This document shows positions 51,892 through 60,494 of a stretch of 64,000 bases of DNA, piece by piece; position 1 is the stretch's first letter, and every line of letters begins with the position of its first letter. The position numbers and the translations under genes were made by a program. This DNA comes from Sinisalibacter aestuarii. GTDB lineage: Bacteria > Pseudomonadota > Alphaproteobacteria > Rhodobacterales > Rhodobacteraceae. Below the pieces are notes generated by a model. The model was given only the letters and a program-made list of their open reading frames with translations. It was not told the origin of the DNA and did no database searches. The stretch lies in assembly GCF_027923545.1 (NCBI RefSeq), contig NZ_BROH01000014.1, positions 1-64,000 on the forward strand, read 5' to 3'.

Positions 51892-53261
51892 GGCTCAGAA
51901 CTTTGGCGGCTTGTGTCGCAATTGTGGGGACGGTTTCCGGGGCGACTATTGCCATCTCTGGTTTAATGTTGAAAGAACCCGTGCCGCCGGAACTTGCCCA
52001 GGCAGGTAGCTGGATGCCCCAAGGTCCTGAAGCCCCCCAGAACGTTGACATCCTCGTGACGCTGCCCGCGACGGCATGGGCAGAGGATGCACCCGACCTC
52101 GGCCCCCTACCCCTTCTGCAGGTCGCGTTTGCCGACAGGCCGGTAAGGGCGATCGAGCCACCGCTGTCGACGTGGTCGCGCGACATTGCACCTGGCGAGA
52201 CGCTCGATTTCTTGCTGTCCGAAGCTGGACTTGCGGCACCTGACAGAGCCGAAGTTGCCCTCGCGCTTGGCGCGGAATACGATCTGCGACGGCTGCGGCC
52301 GGGGCACTCGGTCACTGTTGCTTCGACCATGGACGGCAGCCCCCGCACCGTCTCACTCGCCGTCGAGGACGGAGTGCGGATCGAGGTGGTTTTCGGCGAG
52401 CAGTTGTCTACGCAGGTCGTGGCTCCGGATCCGGAGATCGTAACCCTTGCCGGCAAAGCCGTGATCGGCAGCTCGATCTTCGCGGCACTCGACGAAGCCG
52501 GCATACCCGCCCGTTTTTCCGTGGACCTTGCGCAGATGCTGGGTGGGACCGTGGATTTCCGCCGCGAGATGGCCGGCGGCGAAACACTAAGGCTTCTCTG
52601 GCGTGAGGCGCGGGTCGGCGAGGACAGGATCGGACAGCCCGAACTCGCCTTCGCCGCACTGGAGATTGGCGGTTCGCTTTACGAGATCGTATGGCCGGAC
52701 GACGGCAGCGGTCAGGCGACGATCTACGTCGATGGCGAGGTGCTGCGTGTCTTCGCACAGCCGGTCGAGGGTGCGCGCCTCAGCTCGGTGTTCGGACGCC
52801 GCACGCATCCGGTCTTTGGCAACGTCCGGATGCACACCGGCGTCGATTTCGCAGCGGCACGTGGGACACCGGTTCAATCGACGGCACCGGGGCGGGTCAG
52901 TTTCATCGGCTGGCGGGGCGGCTATGGTCGAGTGGTCGAAATCGCCCACGGCTCCGACACCATGACGCGCTACGCGCATCTGAGCGCCGTGCCGGATGGC
53001 CTGGCACAAGGCCAACGCGTGACGGCGGGAGATGTGATCGGCCGCGTCGGCGCGACTGGCACGGCGACAGGTCCGAACCTGCACTACGAAGTCCTCGTGG
53101 ATGGGCGCCCGACTGACCCGCTCTCTGACGACCGGCTCGCCGAAGCAGCCGAGAGCGAAGCGGATGATACCGCCGCGCTCTCGCGTCTGGCCGAGGCGCG
53201 CGCGCTTCTGAATCAAAACCTCGGCAGCGAGATTGCCGAAACGACAACCGAAAGGCTCTGA
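51888..53261 (+). CDS. M23/LytM-domain peptidase-like protein with a substituted HxH motif
   Basis: A 457-residue envelope protein. A signal or anchor segment is followed by an OapA/LysM-like middle region and a C-terminal LytM domain (residues ~295-415) with RMHTGVDFAAARGTPV and YAHLS. The usual GPHLHYE is GPNLHYE here (Asn397), so the first His of HxH, normally a catalytic base, is missing. It may therefore act as an amidase activator like EnvC, or be weakly active. It is tightly coupled to the Sco gene upstream (ATGA). Confidence 0.88.
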   Translation: MRLRTLAACVAIVGTVSGATIAISGLMLKEPVPPELAQAGSWMPQGPEAPQNVDILVTLPATAWAEDAPDLGPLPLLQVAFADRPVRAIEPPLSTWSRDIAPGETLDFLLSEAGLAAPDRAEVALALGAEYDLRRLRPGHSVTVASTMDGSPRTVSLAVEDGVRIEVVFGEQLSTQVVAPDPEIVTLAGKAVIGSSIFAALDEAGIPARFSVDLAQMLGGTVDFRREMAGGETLRLLWREARVGEDRIGQPELAFAALEIGGSLYEIVWPDDGSGQATIYVDGEVLRVFAQPVEGARLSSVFGRRTHPVFGNVRMHTGVDFAAARGTPVQSTAPGRVSFIGWRGGYGRVVEIAHGSDTMTRYAHLSAVPDGLAQGQRVTAGDVIGRVGATGTATGPNLHYEVLVDGRPTDPLSDDRLAEAAESEADDTAALSRLAEARALLNQNLGSEIAETTTERL

Positions 53262-53264
53262 CCC

Positions 53265-53720
53265 ATGAAACGCATGACCCAAGCTCTGGCAATCACCCTC
53301 GCCCTGTTCCCGGCGGCCCAGGTCCTCGCAGAGGCAACGGCGATCGAGGTCCGCAAGACGAACGGTTGCGGCTGTTGCCTGTCTTGGATGAACCATCTCG
53401 AAGAAAACGGGTTTGCGCCGACGGGCGAGAACATGTTCGGTGGGTCGCTGGTTCGCTTCAAGCTCGACAACGGCGTGCCGCAGCGCATGGTCTCCTGCCA
53501 CACCGCGCTCATTGATGGCTACGTGATCGAAGGCCATGTCCCGGCCGCTGACATCCGCCGCATTCTCGAGGAGCGCCCGGACGCCGTCGGCCTCGCCGTT
53601 CCGGGGATGCCCTATGGCTCGCCCGGCATGGGGCCAGAAGACGACCGCGAGGCCTATGATGTCTTCCTCATCCGCAAGGACGGGTCGACGGAAGTCTTTT
53701 CGAGCTACGCCGAAGGATAA
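53265..53720 (+). CDS. DUF411-family copper-associated protein
   Basis: A 151-residue secreted protein (signal LFPAAQVLAEA) of the DUF411 family. The conserved metal-type motif KTNGCGCCLSWMNHL and the later MVSCHTALIDGYVIEGHVPA are present. DUF411 proteins are typical of copper and heavy-metal operons and probably bind metal through these cysteines. It follows the M23 gene by three bases. Confidence 0.92.
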   Translation: MKRMTQALAITLALFPAAQVLAEATAIEVRKTNGCGCCLSWMNHLEENGFAPTGENMFGGSLVRFKLDNGVPQRMVSCHTALIDGYVIEGHVPAADIRRILEERPDAVGLAVPGMPYGSPGMGPEDDREAYDVFLIRKDGSTEVFSSYAEG

Positions 53721-53732
53721 TCTGGCTCGCCC

Positions 53733-54515
53733 ATGGAAAATCTGTCTCCGATAATGCTCGGCTTTCTCGGAAGTCTCGCCGCCGGATCCCTTACGGCAGT
53801 CGGGGCAGCTCCCGTGCTGTTCGGGCGCATCCCGTCCCGGGCCACGCGCGATCTGTCGCTCGGCTTCGCTGCCGGTGTCATGCTGTCAGCCTCGTTCTTT
53901 TCGCTGATCATCCCGGCATTGGATGCGGCAGAGCCAATGTTCGAAAACGGCGCGATGCCTGCGGCCATCGTATGCGTCTCGATCCTTCTGGGCATGGGGG
54001 CTGTCGCGCTGATGAACGAAAAGCTGCCGCACGAGCACTTCAAGACGGGACGCGAAGGGCCCGAAGCGGCGTCTTTGCGGCGGGTCTGGCTGTTCATCAT
54101 CGCGATCACGATCCACAACTTCCCCGAAGGCCTCGCGGTCGGGGTCGGCTTCGGATCCGGAGGTATGGAGGGCGGTCTGCCGCTCGCCATCGGCATCGGG
54201 CTTCAGAATGCGCCCGAAGGATTGGCCGTCGCTGTATCTCTGCTGGGCGAGGGATATCCTAAGCTGCGCGCCTGGGGCATCGCGGCGCTGACGGGCATGG
54301 TCGAGCCGATTGGCGGTTTGCTCGGGGCCGGCATCATCACACTGTCGGAACCGCTGCTTCCATGGGGTCTGGCCTTTGCCGCGGGCGCAATGCTCTACGT
54401 CATTAGCCACGAAATCATCCCCGAAACCCATCGCAGCGGCCATCAGAACAGGGCGACGCTCGGTCTCGCAGTCGGGCTCGTTCTGATGCTGTTTCTCGAT
54501 GTCTGGTTGGGGTGA
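53733..54515 (+). CDS. ZIP-family metal transporter
   Basis: A 260-residue membrane protein of the ZIP family with eight helices. The metal-binding helices carry TIHNFPEGLAVGVGFG and QNAPEGLAVAVS, and a cytoplasmic loop with KLPHEHFK lies between helices 3 and 4. ZIP proteins usually import Zn or other divalent metals, so its presence in a metal-induced operon is unexpected; some relatives export. It starts 12 bases after the DUF411 gene. Confidence 0.92.
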   Translation: MENLSPIMLGFLGSLAAGSLTAVGAAPVLFGRIPSRATRDLSLGFAAGVMLSASFFSLIIPALDAAEPMFENGAMPAAIVCVSILLGMGAVALMNEKLPHEHFKTGREGPEAASLRRVWLFIIAITIHNFPEGLAVGVGFGSGGMEGGLPLAIGIGLQNAPEGLAVAVSLLGEGYPKLRAWGIAALTGMVEPIGGLLGAGIITLSEPLLPWGLAFAAGAMLYVISHEIIPETHRSGHQNRATLGLAVGLVLMLFLDVWLG

Positions 54516-54519
54516 GGCA

Positions 54520-55002
54520 ATGTCACTCAACAAGGTATCTCCGATGATCGGCGTCTTCGCAGCGCTTGCTACGTTCGCGATCGATCAGATCACCAAAGCC
54601 ATTGTCGTTGCGAATGCCGTCACTTTAAGCGTCGGGATTTCCGTGTTTCCGGGATTCAACCTCGTCTTTTATCGTAATGACGGCGTGACTTTCGGGATGC
54701 TGGGCGGCGCTCCGTGGTGGAGCCTAATCGCTCTCGCTCTTGCCATTTGTATCTGGCTAGGGGTTATGCTGTTTCGCGCCGAAAATGCGGTCGAAACACT
54801 TGCCTATGGCGCGATCATTGGCGGAGCCCTGGGCAATGTCATCGATCGTGTGCGGTATCGGGCTGTAACAGACTTTCTCGATTTCTACATTGGCACAACA
54901 CATTGGCCTGCCTTCAACATGGCCGATGTATTTGTCGTCAGTGGCGTGGGGCTCTTGCTCGCCGCGCCATGGATCAGCGCGCGGCGTTCGATCAAGTCGT
55001 GA
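54520..55002 (+). CDS. lspA: Lipoprotein signal peptidase LspA
   Basis: A 160-residue four-helix aspartic peptidase that cuts prolipoproteins after lipid attachment. The catalytic Asp residues are in GNVIDRVRYRAVTDFLDFY and FNMADVFVV. The ATG at 54520 has GAGGCA before it, and the stop overlaps the lnt GTG. lspA genes are known in lead/cadmium operons (pbrC). Here it is followed directly by lnt. Confidence 0.95.
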   Translation: MSLNKVSPMIGVFAALATFAIDQITKAIVVANAVTLSVGISVFPGFNLVFYRNDGVTFGMLGGAPWWSLIALALAICIWLGVMLFRAENAVETLAYGAIIGGALGNVIDRVRYRAVTDFLDFYIGTTHWPAFNMADVFVVSGVGLLLAAPWISARRSIKS

Positions 55003-56582
55003 AGCCGGAAATTCTGAACCGCATCGCTCTGCGCCACCGTTTTCTTTCGCGGATGACGCTTGGTTTCGCCGCCGGGGCGCTGACCGTTCTGACTTTCCCG
55101 CCCTTCTCGCTTCTCCTGCTTGTTCCAATTGCCTATTCCGCGTTGTTTGTCGGTCTTCGCGATCTCTCCTTCGGGCGCGCTTTCCTCGTCGGCTGGGCGT
55201 TTGGTCTTGGCCAGTTCGGTTTCGGGATTTCGTGGATCGCGGAAAGTTTCTACGTCGAGGCCGGGCGGTTTGGGACGATGGCGATCCCGGCGGTCGCGGG
55301 ATTGTCCGCAGGTCTCGCGATTTTCCCAGCCATTGCCGCCGCGCTTTTTGCCGAAATCGCGCGGCGCGGAGCCATGGGCAGTCTCTTGGCCTGCCTCCTG
55401 TTCGCGACCTCCTGGACCGCTGCCGAGTGGTTGCGAGGTCACGTTTTGACAGGATTTCCGTGGAACCTCGCCAGCTACGCTCTGGTCGATTACGCCGCTT
55501 TTCGCCAGCCCGCCGCCTGGGTCGGAAGCTATGGGTTAAGCTTTCTCACCGTGTTCGTTGCGTTACTCCCCGGCGCGGCTGCCATGGCGTCCGGGCGGCA
55601 ACGATTGACCATTTCGCTCATGGCGCTGGCCGGCATAGCGACGATGTGGGCTGTCGGCACGCTTCGCCTCCAGTCGGATGCACAACAGCCACCCGGTGTC
55701 GATTTGCGCATCGTCCAGGGCAACATTCCACAAGAGGAGAAATGGGCGCCCGAGAACCGCGAGGCGACCTTCGCGCGCTATCTTGAGCTTTCAACCCGGC
55801 GCGGCGATTTCGACGTTCTTCTCTGGCCGGAAACCGCCTTTCCGGGTTTCCTCGATGAGGATACGGAGGCACAGGCCCGCATTGCCGCTGCGCTACCGGA
55901 AGGCAGCGTGCTGCTCACCGGGGTGCCGGACCGTGTACCGAGTGAGGATGGGATCCAATATTTCAACACGGTCCAGGCTTTTGGCGAGACCGGCAAAATC
56001 CTGACCGGATACGCGAAACACCATCTCGTACCCTTCGGCGAATATGTGCCATTCCGCGGCTGGTTGCCCATCGAGCGGCTCACGGCGGGTCTGGGCGATT
56101 TTACGCCCGGACCGGGCCCGCGAACGCTTGCGCTTCCGGGTGTGCCGCTGGTCGCCGTGGCGATCTGCTATGAGATCATCTTCCCAGGGCATGTGGTCGA
56201 CGACCTGTTCCGGCCGGACTGGATTTTCAATGCGACCAACGATGCTTGGTTCGGAACCAGCATTGGACCGGAGCAGCATCTCGCCTCCGCACGCATGCGC
56301 GCTGTCGAGGAAGGGCTTCCCATCGTCCGGGCCGCAAACACAGGGATCTCCGCGATCATCGACGCAAACGGTGACCTCGTCGCGCGGCTCGGCAACGGAG
56401 AAACCGGTGTCATAGATGCGGCTCTGCCCTCTGCTCATCCGTCAACGCTCTATGCGCGCTTCGGCGACTGGGCGCTGCTGGCTCTCATCTTCACTACTTG
56501 GGCCGTGGGACTGGCTGCAGGTCTGGTCGGCACACACCGGTGCAACAAGAGAACAAGAACGGAGAAAAAGTCATGCTGGTAA
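54999..56582 (+). CDS. lnt: Apolipoprotein N-acyltransferase Lnt
   Basis: A ~527-residue membrane enzyme that adds the third acyl chain to lipoproteins. Six N-terminal helices are followed by a nitrilase-like domain with the catalytic triad Glu (LLWPETAFPG), Lys (GYAKHHLVPFGEYVP) and Cys (VAICYEIIFPG). The start is taken as GTG at 54999, overlapping the lspA stop; an ATG at 54969 is possible but lacks a ribosome site. With lspA upstream and lgt at 28842, the window codes for the full lipoprotein maturation path. Confidence 0.94.
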   Translation: MKPEILNRIALRHRFLSRMTLGFAAGALTVLTFPPFSLLLLVPIAYSALFVGLRDLSFGRAFLVGWAFGLGQFGFGISWIAESFYVEAGRFGTMAIPAVAGLSAGLAIFPAIAAALFAEIARRGAMGSLLACLLFATSWTAAEWLRGHVLTGFPWNLASYALVDYAAFRQPAAWVGSYGLSFLTVFVALLPGAAAMASGRQRLTISLMALAGIATMWAVGTLRLQSDAQQPPGVDLRIVQGNIPQEEKWAPENREATFARYLELSTRRGDFDVLLWPETAFPGFLDEDTEAQARIAAALPEGSVLLTGVPDRVPSEDGIQYFNTVQAFGETGKILTGYAKHHLVPFGEYVPFRGWLPIERLTAGLGDFTPGPGPRTLALPGVPLVAVAICYEIIFPGHVVDDLFRPDWIFNATNDAWFGTSIGPEQHLASARMRAVEEGLPIVRAANTGISAIIDANGDLVARLGNGETGVIDAALPSAHPSTLYARFGDWALLALIFTTWAVGLAAGLVGTHRCNKRTRTEKKSCW

Positions 56583-56767
56583 TCGCGGGCATTGTCGCGG
56601 GTGCGATCTGGGGTGGATATCTGGCGCGACGCCGAAAAGGAAACCGGCTGGATATCCTCCAGTATGCGGCGAGTTCGGCGATCGCCTTCGGTCTTCTCAC
56701 CTATTTCATATCGGTGGTCCTCTTGCGCATCTTTTTTAAGAAGGGTTTCGAAACAGCACCGACATGA
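56573..56767 (+). CDS. Small two-helix membrane protein after lnt
   Basis: A 64-residue protein with two membrane helices (residues ~2-15 and ~34-54) separated by a basic loop (LARRRKGNRLD). It overlaps the end of lnt and the start of the acylase-like gene, and GGAGAAAAAG precedes its ATG. It has no recognisable family. Tight coupling suggests it works with Lnt or the next protein. Confidence 0.75.
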   Translation: MLVIAGIVAGAIWGGYLARRRKGNRLDILQYAASSAIAFGLLTYFISVVLLRIFFKKGFETAPT

Positions 56768-58701
56768 GACGGCTTTTCAACATATTGCTGTACGGGTTTC
56801 TGGCAATCTGCATCACGGTATCGGTTGGTTCCGGGTTGGTCTATTTTCTGCTGAGCGCATCCGTTCCCGATTACGACGAGGACTTCACGGTCGCAGGCTT
56901 AGGCGGACCGGTCGACATTCTGCGAGATTCTTCGGCAGTCCCGCACATCTCCGCAGCTTCCGCTGCGGATGTTTACTTCGCGATCGGCTTCGTTCACGCC
57001 CAAGACAGGCTCGGTCAACTGTTAAGGGCAAGGCGAAAAGCGGAAGCTTCGTGGCCATCGGATGAGATCTTGGACCTTGAGCCAGCGGTCTCAGACGCGC
57101 TCGCATCCTATGCCGCCGGCGTTAATGCGTGGCTGGAGCTAGTGTCGGAAGGCGGGCGTGGCCGAGGCTCTCCGGAGCTGCTGATCGCAGACGAACGGTC
57201 GATCGCGGCCTGGACACCCGGCGATAGCCTGAGGATTGCCCGGTCTTTCCTGAATGGCCTGCGACCGGGAAGCGCACGGGAAGGAATGCCGAGTATATCA
57301 GGTGCCATTATACCGGCGGATCGCCTGAGAGTGCCCGAACTGTTTGCGACTGATCCGGAGCAGCGCCTTGATGCATGGGCGATCGACGGCGACCGAACAG
57401 CGACCGGAACGCCAATTCTAGCCGCCGATATCAGCGGTTCCCTGTCGCTTCCCTCGGAATGGTATCTCGCAGATCTTCAATTTTCGACAGGGCCGGCCAT
57501 AGGGGCCACAATACCGGGCGTACCTTTCGTTATTGTCGGTCGCAATGCGCGCGTCGCCTGGGCCTTCCGGTCATTTCCCGTGCCAGACGAGGAGGCACCA
57601 AGGGGGCCGTCACCCGTGCGGGCGGCAGGTTTCCTGACGATGCTGGAGCTGTTCGCGCGTTCGGCCGACGCGACCGATGCCATCGGAGTTGCCGCAGACA
57701 TGTTGCCGAAGGGCATGGAGGCATTGGCCATTGACCGAGAGACCGTTGCCCGATGGCCAAGAGCGGAGGCCGTACGGGCGTCGTCTTTTCGCGACATTCG
57801 ACTGGCGGAGCTTGAAGCGCGGCAATCGATCTTCTCGACGGAAGGCGCCATCGGTGTTCAAAGGGACACCGTAAGTTCCGTGGCGCGAACCCTCCTGCCC
57901 CTGATGGCGAAAGAGCTTTGGTTCGTGCAGTCCAGAGACAGCATCGAAGGCACCGATGCGGACAGCCTTCGTCGTGAGCTTCTGGACAGGCTTGCCTCGT
58001 GGAATGGCGAAATGGATCGCTATTCACCGGAACCTCTGCTGTTCTGGACCTGGGTCCGGGCTTTGCAGCAGCGCATTTTGAAGGACGAGTTTCCGACAGC
58101 GGAGCAACTCTGGACCCGTCCGAACCCAAACTTTCTTTATGCGGTACTCAGCGATCGTCGCGGTAGCGCGATCTGGTGCGACATCCGCCTATCCTCACCT
58201 CGCGAGACATGTGAGGAGCAGGTTCGCGTGGCCCTGGATGATGCCCTTGGCTGGCTGGTCGATCGATATGGGCGCGATCCCTCGACGTGGACCTGGGGGG
58301 AGGAGCATAGATTGGACATGCAGTGGTCGCCAATCAGTTCACGTGGGTTGCTGACCGACCTGCTGTCCCTTCAAGCGCCGATTTCAGGCGATCCGTATAC
58401 GCTATTCTTGACATCATTTGGTGTCGAAGAAGACCGTCCATTCCTTGTGAGTGCCGGAAGCAATTTTCAGGCGGTCATGTCGATATCGGAAGCAGCGGGA
58501 TCATACTACATCTCGCCCACCGGACAGTCGGGACATCCGCTATCTCGATTCTACGACAATCTCTTTCCCTCCTGGATACGAGGCGAATACCTGGCCATGT
58601 CGACCGATCTGTCACTGGCCCGTGGCGGCGCTTCCGGGATCTCGCGACTCACACCGGCTACCTCGGACAGTCCTCGGATGAGCGAGGGCCAGAGCGAATG
58701 A
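56764..58701 (+). CDS. Penicillin acylase-family protein lacking the catalytic Ser
   Basis: A 645-residue Ntn-hydrolase-fold protein, anchored by an N-terminal helix. The family features are clear: GVDILRDSSAVPHI-like start, GFVHAQDRLGQLLRARR, DGDRTATGTPILAAD and GATIPGVPFVIVGRNARVAWAF. Normal members mature by self-cleavage before a Ser in SNxW; here the aligned site is Leu202-Asp203-Ala204-Trp205, so neither nucleophile nor cleavage is expected. It is also shorter than usual (~750-800). It is an intact, coupled gene (overlaps at both ends), so it may be a pseudoenzyme with a binding or structural role. Confidence 0.83.
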   Translation: MRRLFNILLYGFLAICITVSVGSGLVYFLLSASVPDYDEDFTVAGLGGPVDILRDSSAVPHISAASAADVYFAIGFVHAQDRLGQLLRARRKAEASWPSDEILDLEPAVSDALASYAAGVNAWLELVSEGGRGRGSPELLIADERSIAAWTPGDSLRIARSFLNGLRPGSAREGMPSISGAIIPADRLRVPELFATDPEQRLDAWAIDGDRTATGTPILAADISGSLSLPSEWYLADLQFSTGPAIGATIPGVPFVIVGRNARVAWAFRSFPVPDEEAPRGPSPVRAAGFLTMLELFARSADATDAIGVAADMLPKGMEALAIDRETVARWPRAEAVRASSFRDIRLAELEARQSIFSTEGAIGVQRDTVSSVARTLLPLMAKELWFVQSRDSIEGTDADSLRRELLDRLASWNGEMDRYSPEPLLFWTWVRALQQRILKDEFPTAEQLWTRPNPNFLYAVLSDRRGSAIWCDIRLSSPRETCEEQVRVALDDALGWLVDRYGRDPSTWTWGEEHRLDMQWSPISSRGLLTDLLSLQAPISGDPYTLFLTSFGVEEDRPFLVSAGSNFQAVMSISEAAGSYYISPTGQSGHPLSRFYDNLFPSWIRGEYLAMSTDLSLARGGASGISRLTPATSDSPRMSEGQSE

Positions 58702-59699
58702 TCACGAACCTCTTCTTTCTTTACGACCCTTTCGGCGATGCGCTGTCACCGGTGTCGCTCATTGTTGTCGGCCTTACAGCATGGCTGTTTTTGCGTGGGC
58801 TCAAAATACACGTTCGCTGTCTCGGAAGGGTTTCTGGCTGGCGTCGAACCGTCTTCTTTGTCGGCCTCGCGGTCGTCCTCGTCGCGACGAATGGGCCGCT
58901 CCCGCCATTGGGGCACAGTCTGTTTTCTGTACATCAGGTCGAGCATCTTCTTCTGCGACTGGTAGGACCGCTTCTTATCGCGGTTTCTCAGCCCTGGCTT
59001 GGCCTTCAAGCCGGATTGAAAACGGAATGGCGCCGACGCCTTGCCGCGATTGGGCGTGCGCGCATCCCGCGATTCTTGGCGCTTCCTGCATCTGCCACCT
59101 CCCTGTTGATTGGCGCGCTTTTCGTCTGGCAGATCCCGATGATCTACGCCCTTACACAACGTATTGCGGCGATGGAAGCGCTGGCACATCTGTCTATGGT
59201 GCTGGCGGGGCTTTGGTACTTTGCTATGCTGTTCGATCCGCGTGATCCGCCTGAAGGAGCGCGGCGCGGTGCTCGACTGATGTCAGGGTTCGTGGTGATC
59301 GTTTCCAACATCTTTCCGGGCTCCCTGACAACGCTCAAGGAGGTGCCCCTCTATGGATCAGAAATCATCGCAGCGAGCGGTGGTCGACTTCGCGCCCTGG
59401 CTGACGAGACAATCGGCGGCTACGTAATCTGGGTCCCGTCGTCGATGGTTCTCATCGTGGCAATCATCCTGGTGCTCAACGGCTGGAACGCGGCGGAGGA
59501 ACGGCGCTGGACGTCCCGCTACGACCTGATGCGCCAATCGAATGCGGCGGCGCTCGAGTTTCCGGAAACCGCGGAGGAACTGCGTCTGAAAGTAGAGAAG
59601 CCGAACCGGGACATGGGCCGTACCCTCGCCCTTGGCGCATTCGCCATGTTCATGGTTGTCATGATTACCGTCGTGACCATCGTCTATGCCCTCGGATAG
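58698..59699 (+). CDS. CtaG (caa3-type) cytochrome c oxidase assembly protein
   Basis: A 333-residue seven-helix membrane protein of the caa3_CtaG family. Signature parts are SLFSVHQVEHLLLRLVGPLLI, WQIPMIYALTQRI and MEALAHLSMVLAGLWYFAML. The histidines in helices 2 and 4 probably bind copper or take part in CuB delivery. It overlaps the acylase-like gene (ATGA) and is the last gene of the run beginning at 49088. Together with two Sco proteins and PCuAC it forms a set for oxidase copper insertion. Confidence 0.92.
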   Translation: MITNLFFLYDPFGDALSPVSLIVVGLTAWLFLRGLKIHVRCLGRVSGWRRTVFFVGLAVVLVATNGPLPPLGHSLFSVHQVEHLLLRLVGPLLIAVSQPWLGLQAGLKTEWRRRLAAIGRARIPRFLALPASATSLLIGALFVWQIPMIYALTQRIAAMEALAHLSMVLAGLWYFAMLFDPRDPPEGARRGARLMSGFVVIVSNIFPGSLTTLKEVPLYGSEIIAASGGRLRALADETIGGYVIWVPSSMVLIVAIILVLNGWNAAEERRWTSRYDLMRQSNAAALEFPETAEELRLKVEKPNRDMGRTLALGAFAMFMVVMITVVTIVYALG

Positions 59700-59918
59700 A
59701 TTGAATTCGACATGATACCAGACGTATTCTTCCCCGCTAGGGCCCGCCTGTTTCGCCACTGCCACGGCTGGACACATATTGTAGTGTCCTTACGCGTACC
59801 GGGTGCTTGCGCTGGCCCACGGCGGCGAGCGTCACTTTGGCCGTGATCGCCATCGAAGCGATCAACGTCGCCCTGTGCCGACGATTTGCCTGATTTGACG
59901 GAAGATCATCTCCTCCCA
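59700..59918. other. Gap between convergent genes, nothing recognised
   Basis: The 219 bases hold only short open frames without family resemblance. A weak dyad (GGACAC/GTGTCC near 59770) could act as a terminator for the long operon. Confidence 0.4.
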
Positions 59919-60431
59919 TCAGGCGTAGATGTCGATCGGTGTTCCGTCTTTCACCATTGCATAGATGTCCTCGATCTGCCGATCTGTGACCGCGATGCAG
60001 CCAGCTGTCCAGTCGCGGACGTCCGTTGGGTCGATGCCTGGGCGTGGACCACCATGGATGAAGATGTCGCCGCCGGGGGAAAGGCCCTGCGCTTCAGCAA
60101 AGGCGATGTCGGCCTCATTCGGATAGGAGATGCCAACCGAAAGATGATACGTGCTTTCGGGGTTGCGCTTATCGACTACGTAAGCGCCCTCAGGGGTCCG
60201 GCCGTCTCCCTCGAATTGCTTGTGACCCTCAGGAGCGAAACCCAGCCCGACCGGATAGGTTTGCAATACGCGATCGGCTCCGTCCAGAACAAGCAAACGC
60301 TGCCCCTTGTAAAGCCGAACACGGGTCACCTCGGGTCCGCCATAGCTGCGGAACTTGCTGGCACAGCCAGACAAAAACGCTGCCAACCCGCCCAACAGGA
60401 CGGCGCGGCGGGGAAATCGGATGGTTTTCAC
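59919..60431 (-). CDS. Lipoprotein L,D-transpeptidase (YkuD family)
   Basis: A 170-residue YkuD-type enzyme with a lipobox (AAFLSGC, Cys23), so it should be a lipoprotein. The catalytic block is FIHGGPRPGIDPTDVRDWTAGCIAV. It belongs to a different subfamily from the proteins at 16735 and 44829, closer to the ErfK-like Gly/Asp type. Lipid anchoring makes it a possible client of the Lgt/LspA/Lnt set. It is convergent with the long operon and has no close neighbour on its strand. Confidence 0.92.
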   Translation of the reverse strand: MKTIRFPRRAVLLGGLAAFLSGCASKFRSYGGPEVTRVRLYKGQRLLVLDGADRVLQTYPVGLGFAPEGHKQFEGDGRTPEGAYVVDKRNPESTYHLSVGISYPNEADIAFAEAQGLSPGGDIFIHGGPRPGIDPTDVRDWTAGCIAVTDRQIEDIYAMVKDGTPIDIYA

Positions 60432-60494
60432 TGCTCGATGCCTCTTTCGTGAGGTCTGATATGGACATTACGTTACCTTGCAAATGCTGCGTGA

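Noticed and set aside
59358-59777. A 139-codon minus-strand frame over the end of ctaG
   Set aside because: Most of it is antisense to ctaG; only about 26 codons lie outside, with no recognisable protein.
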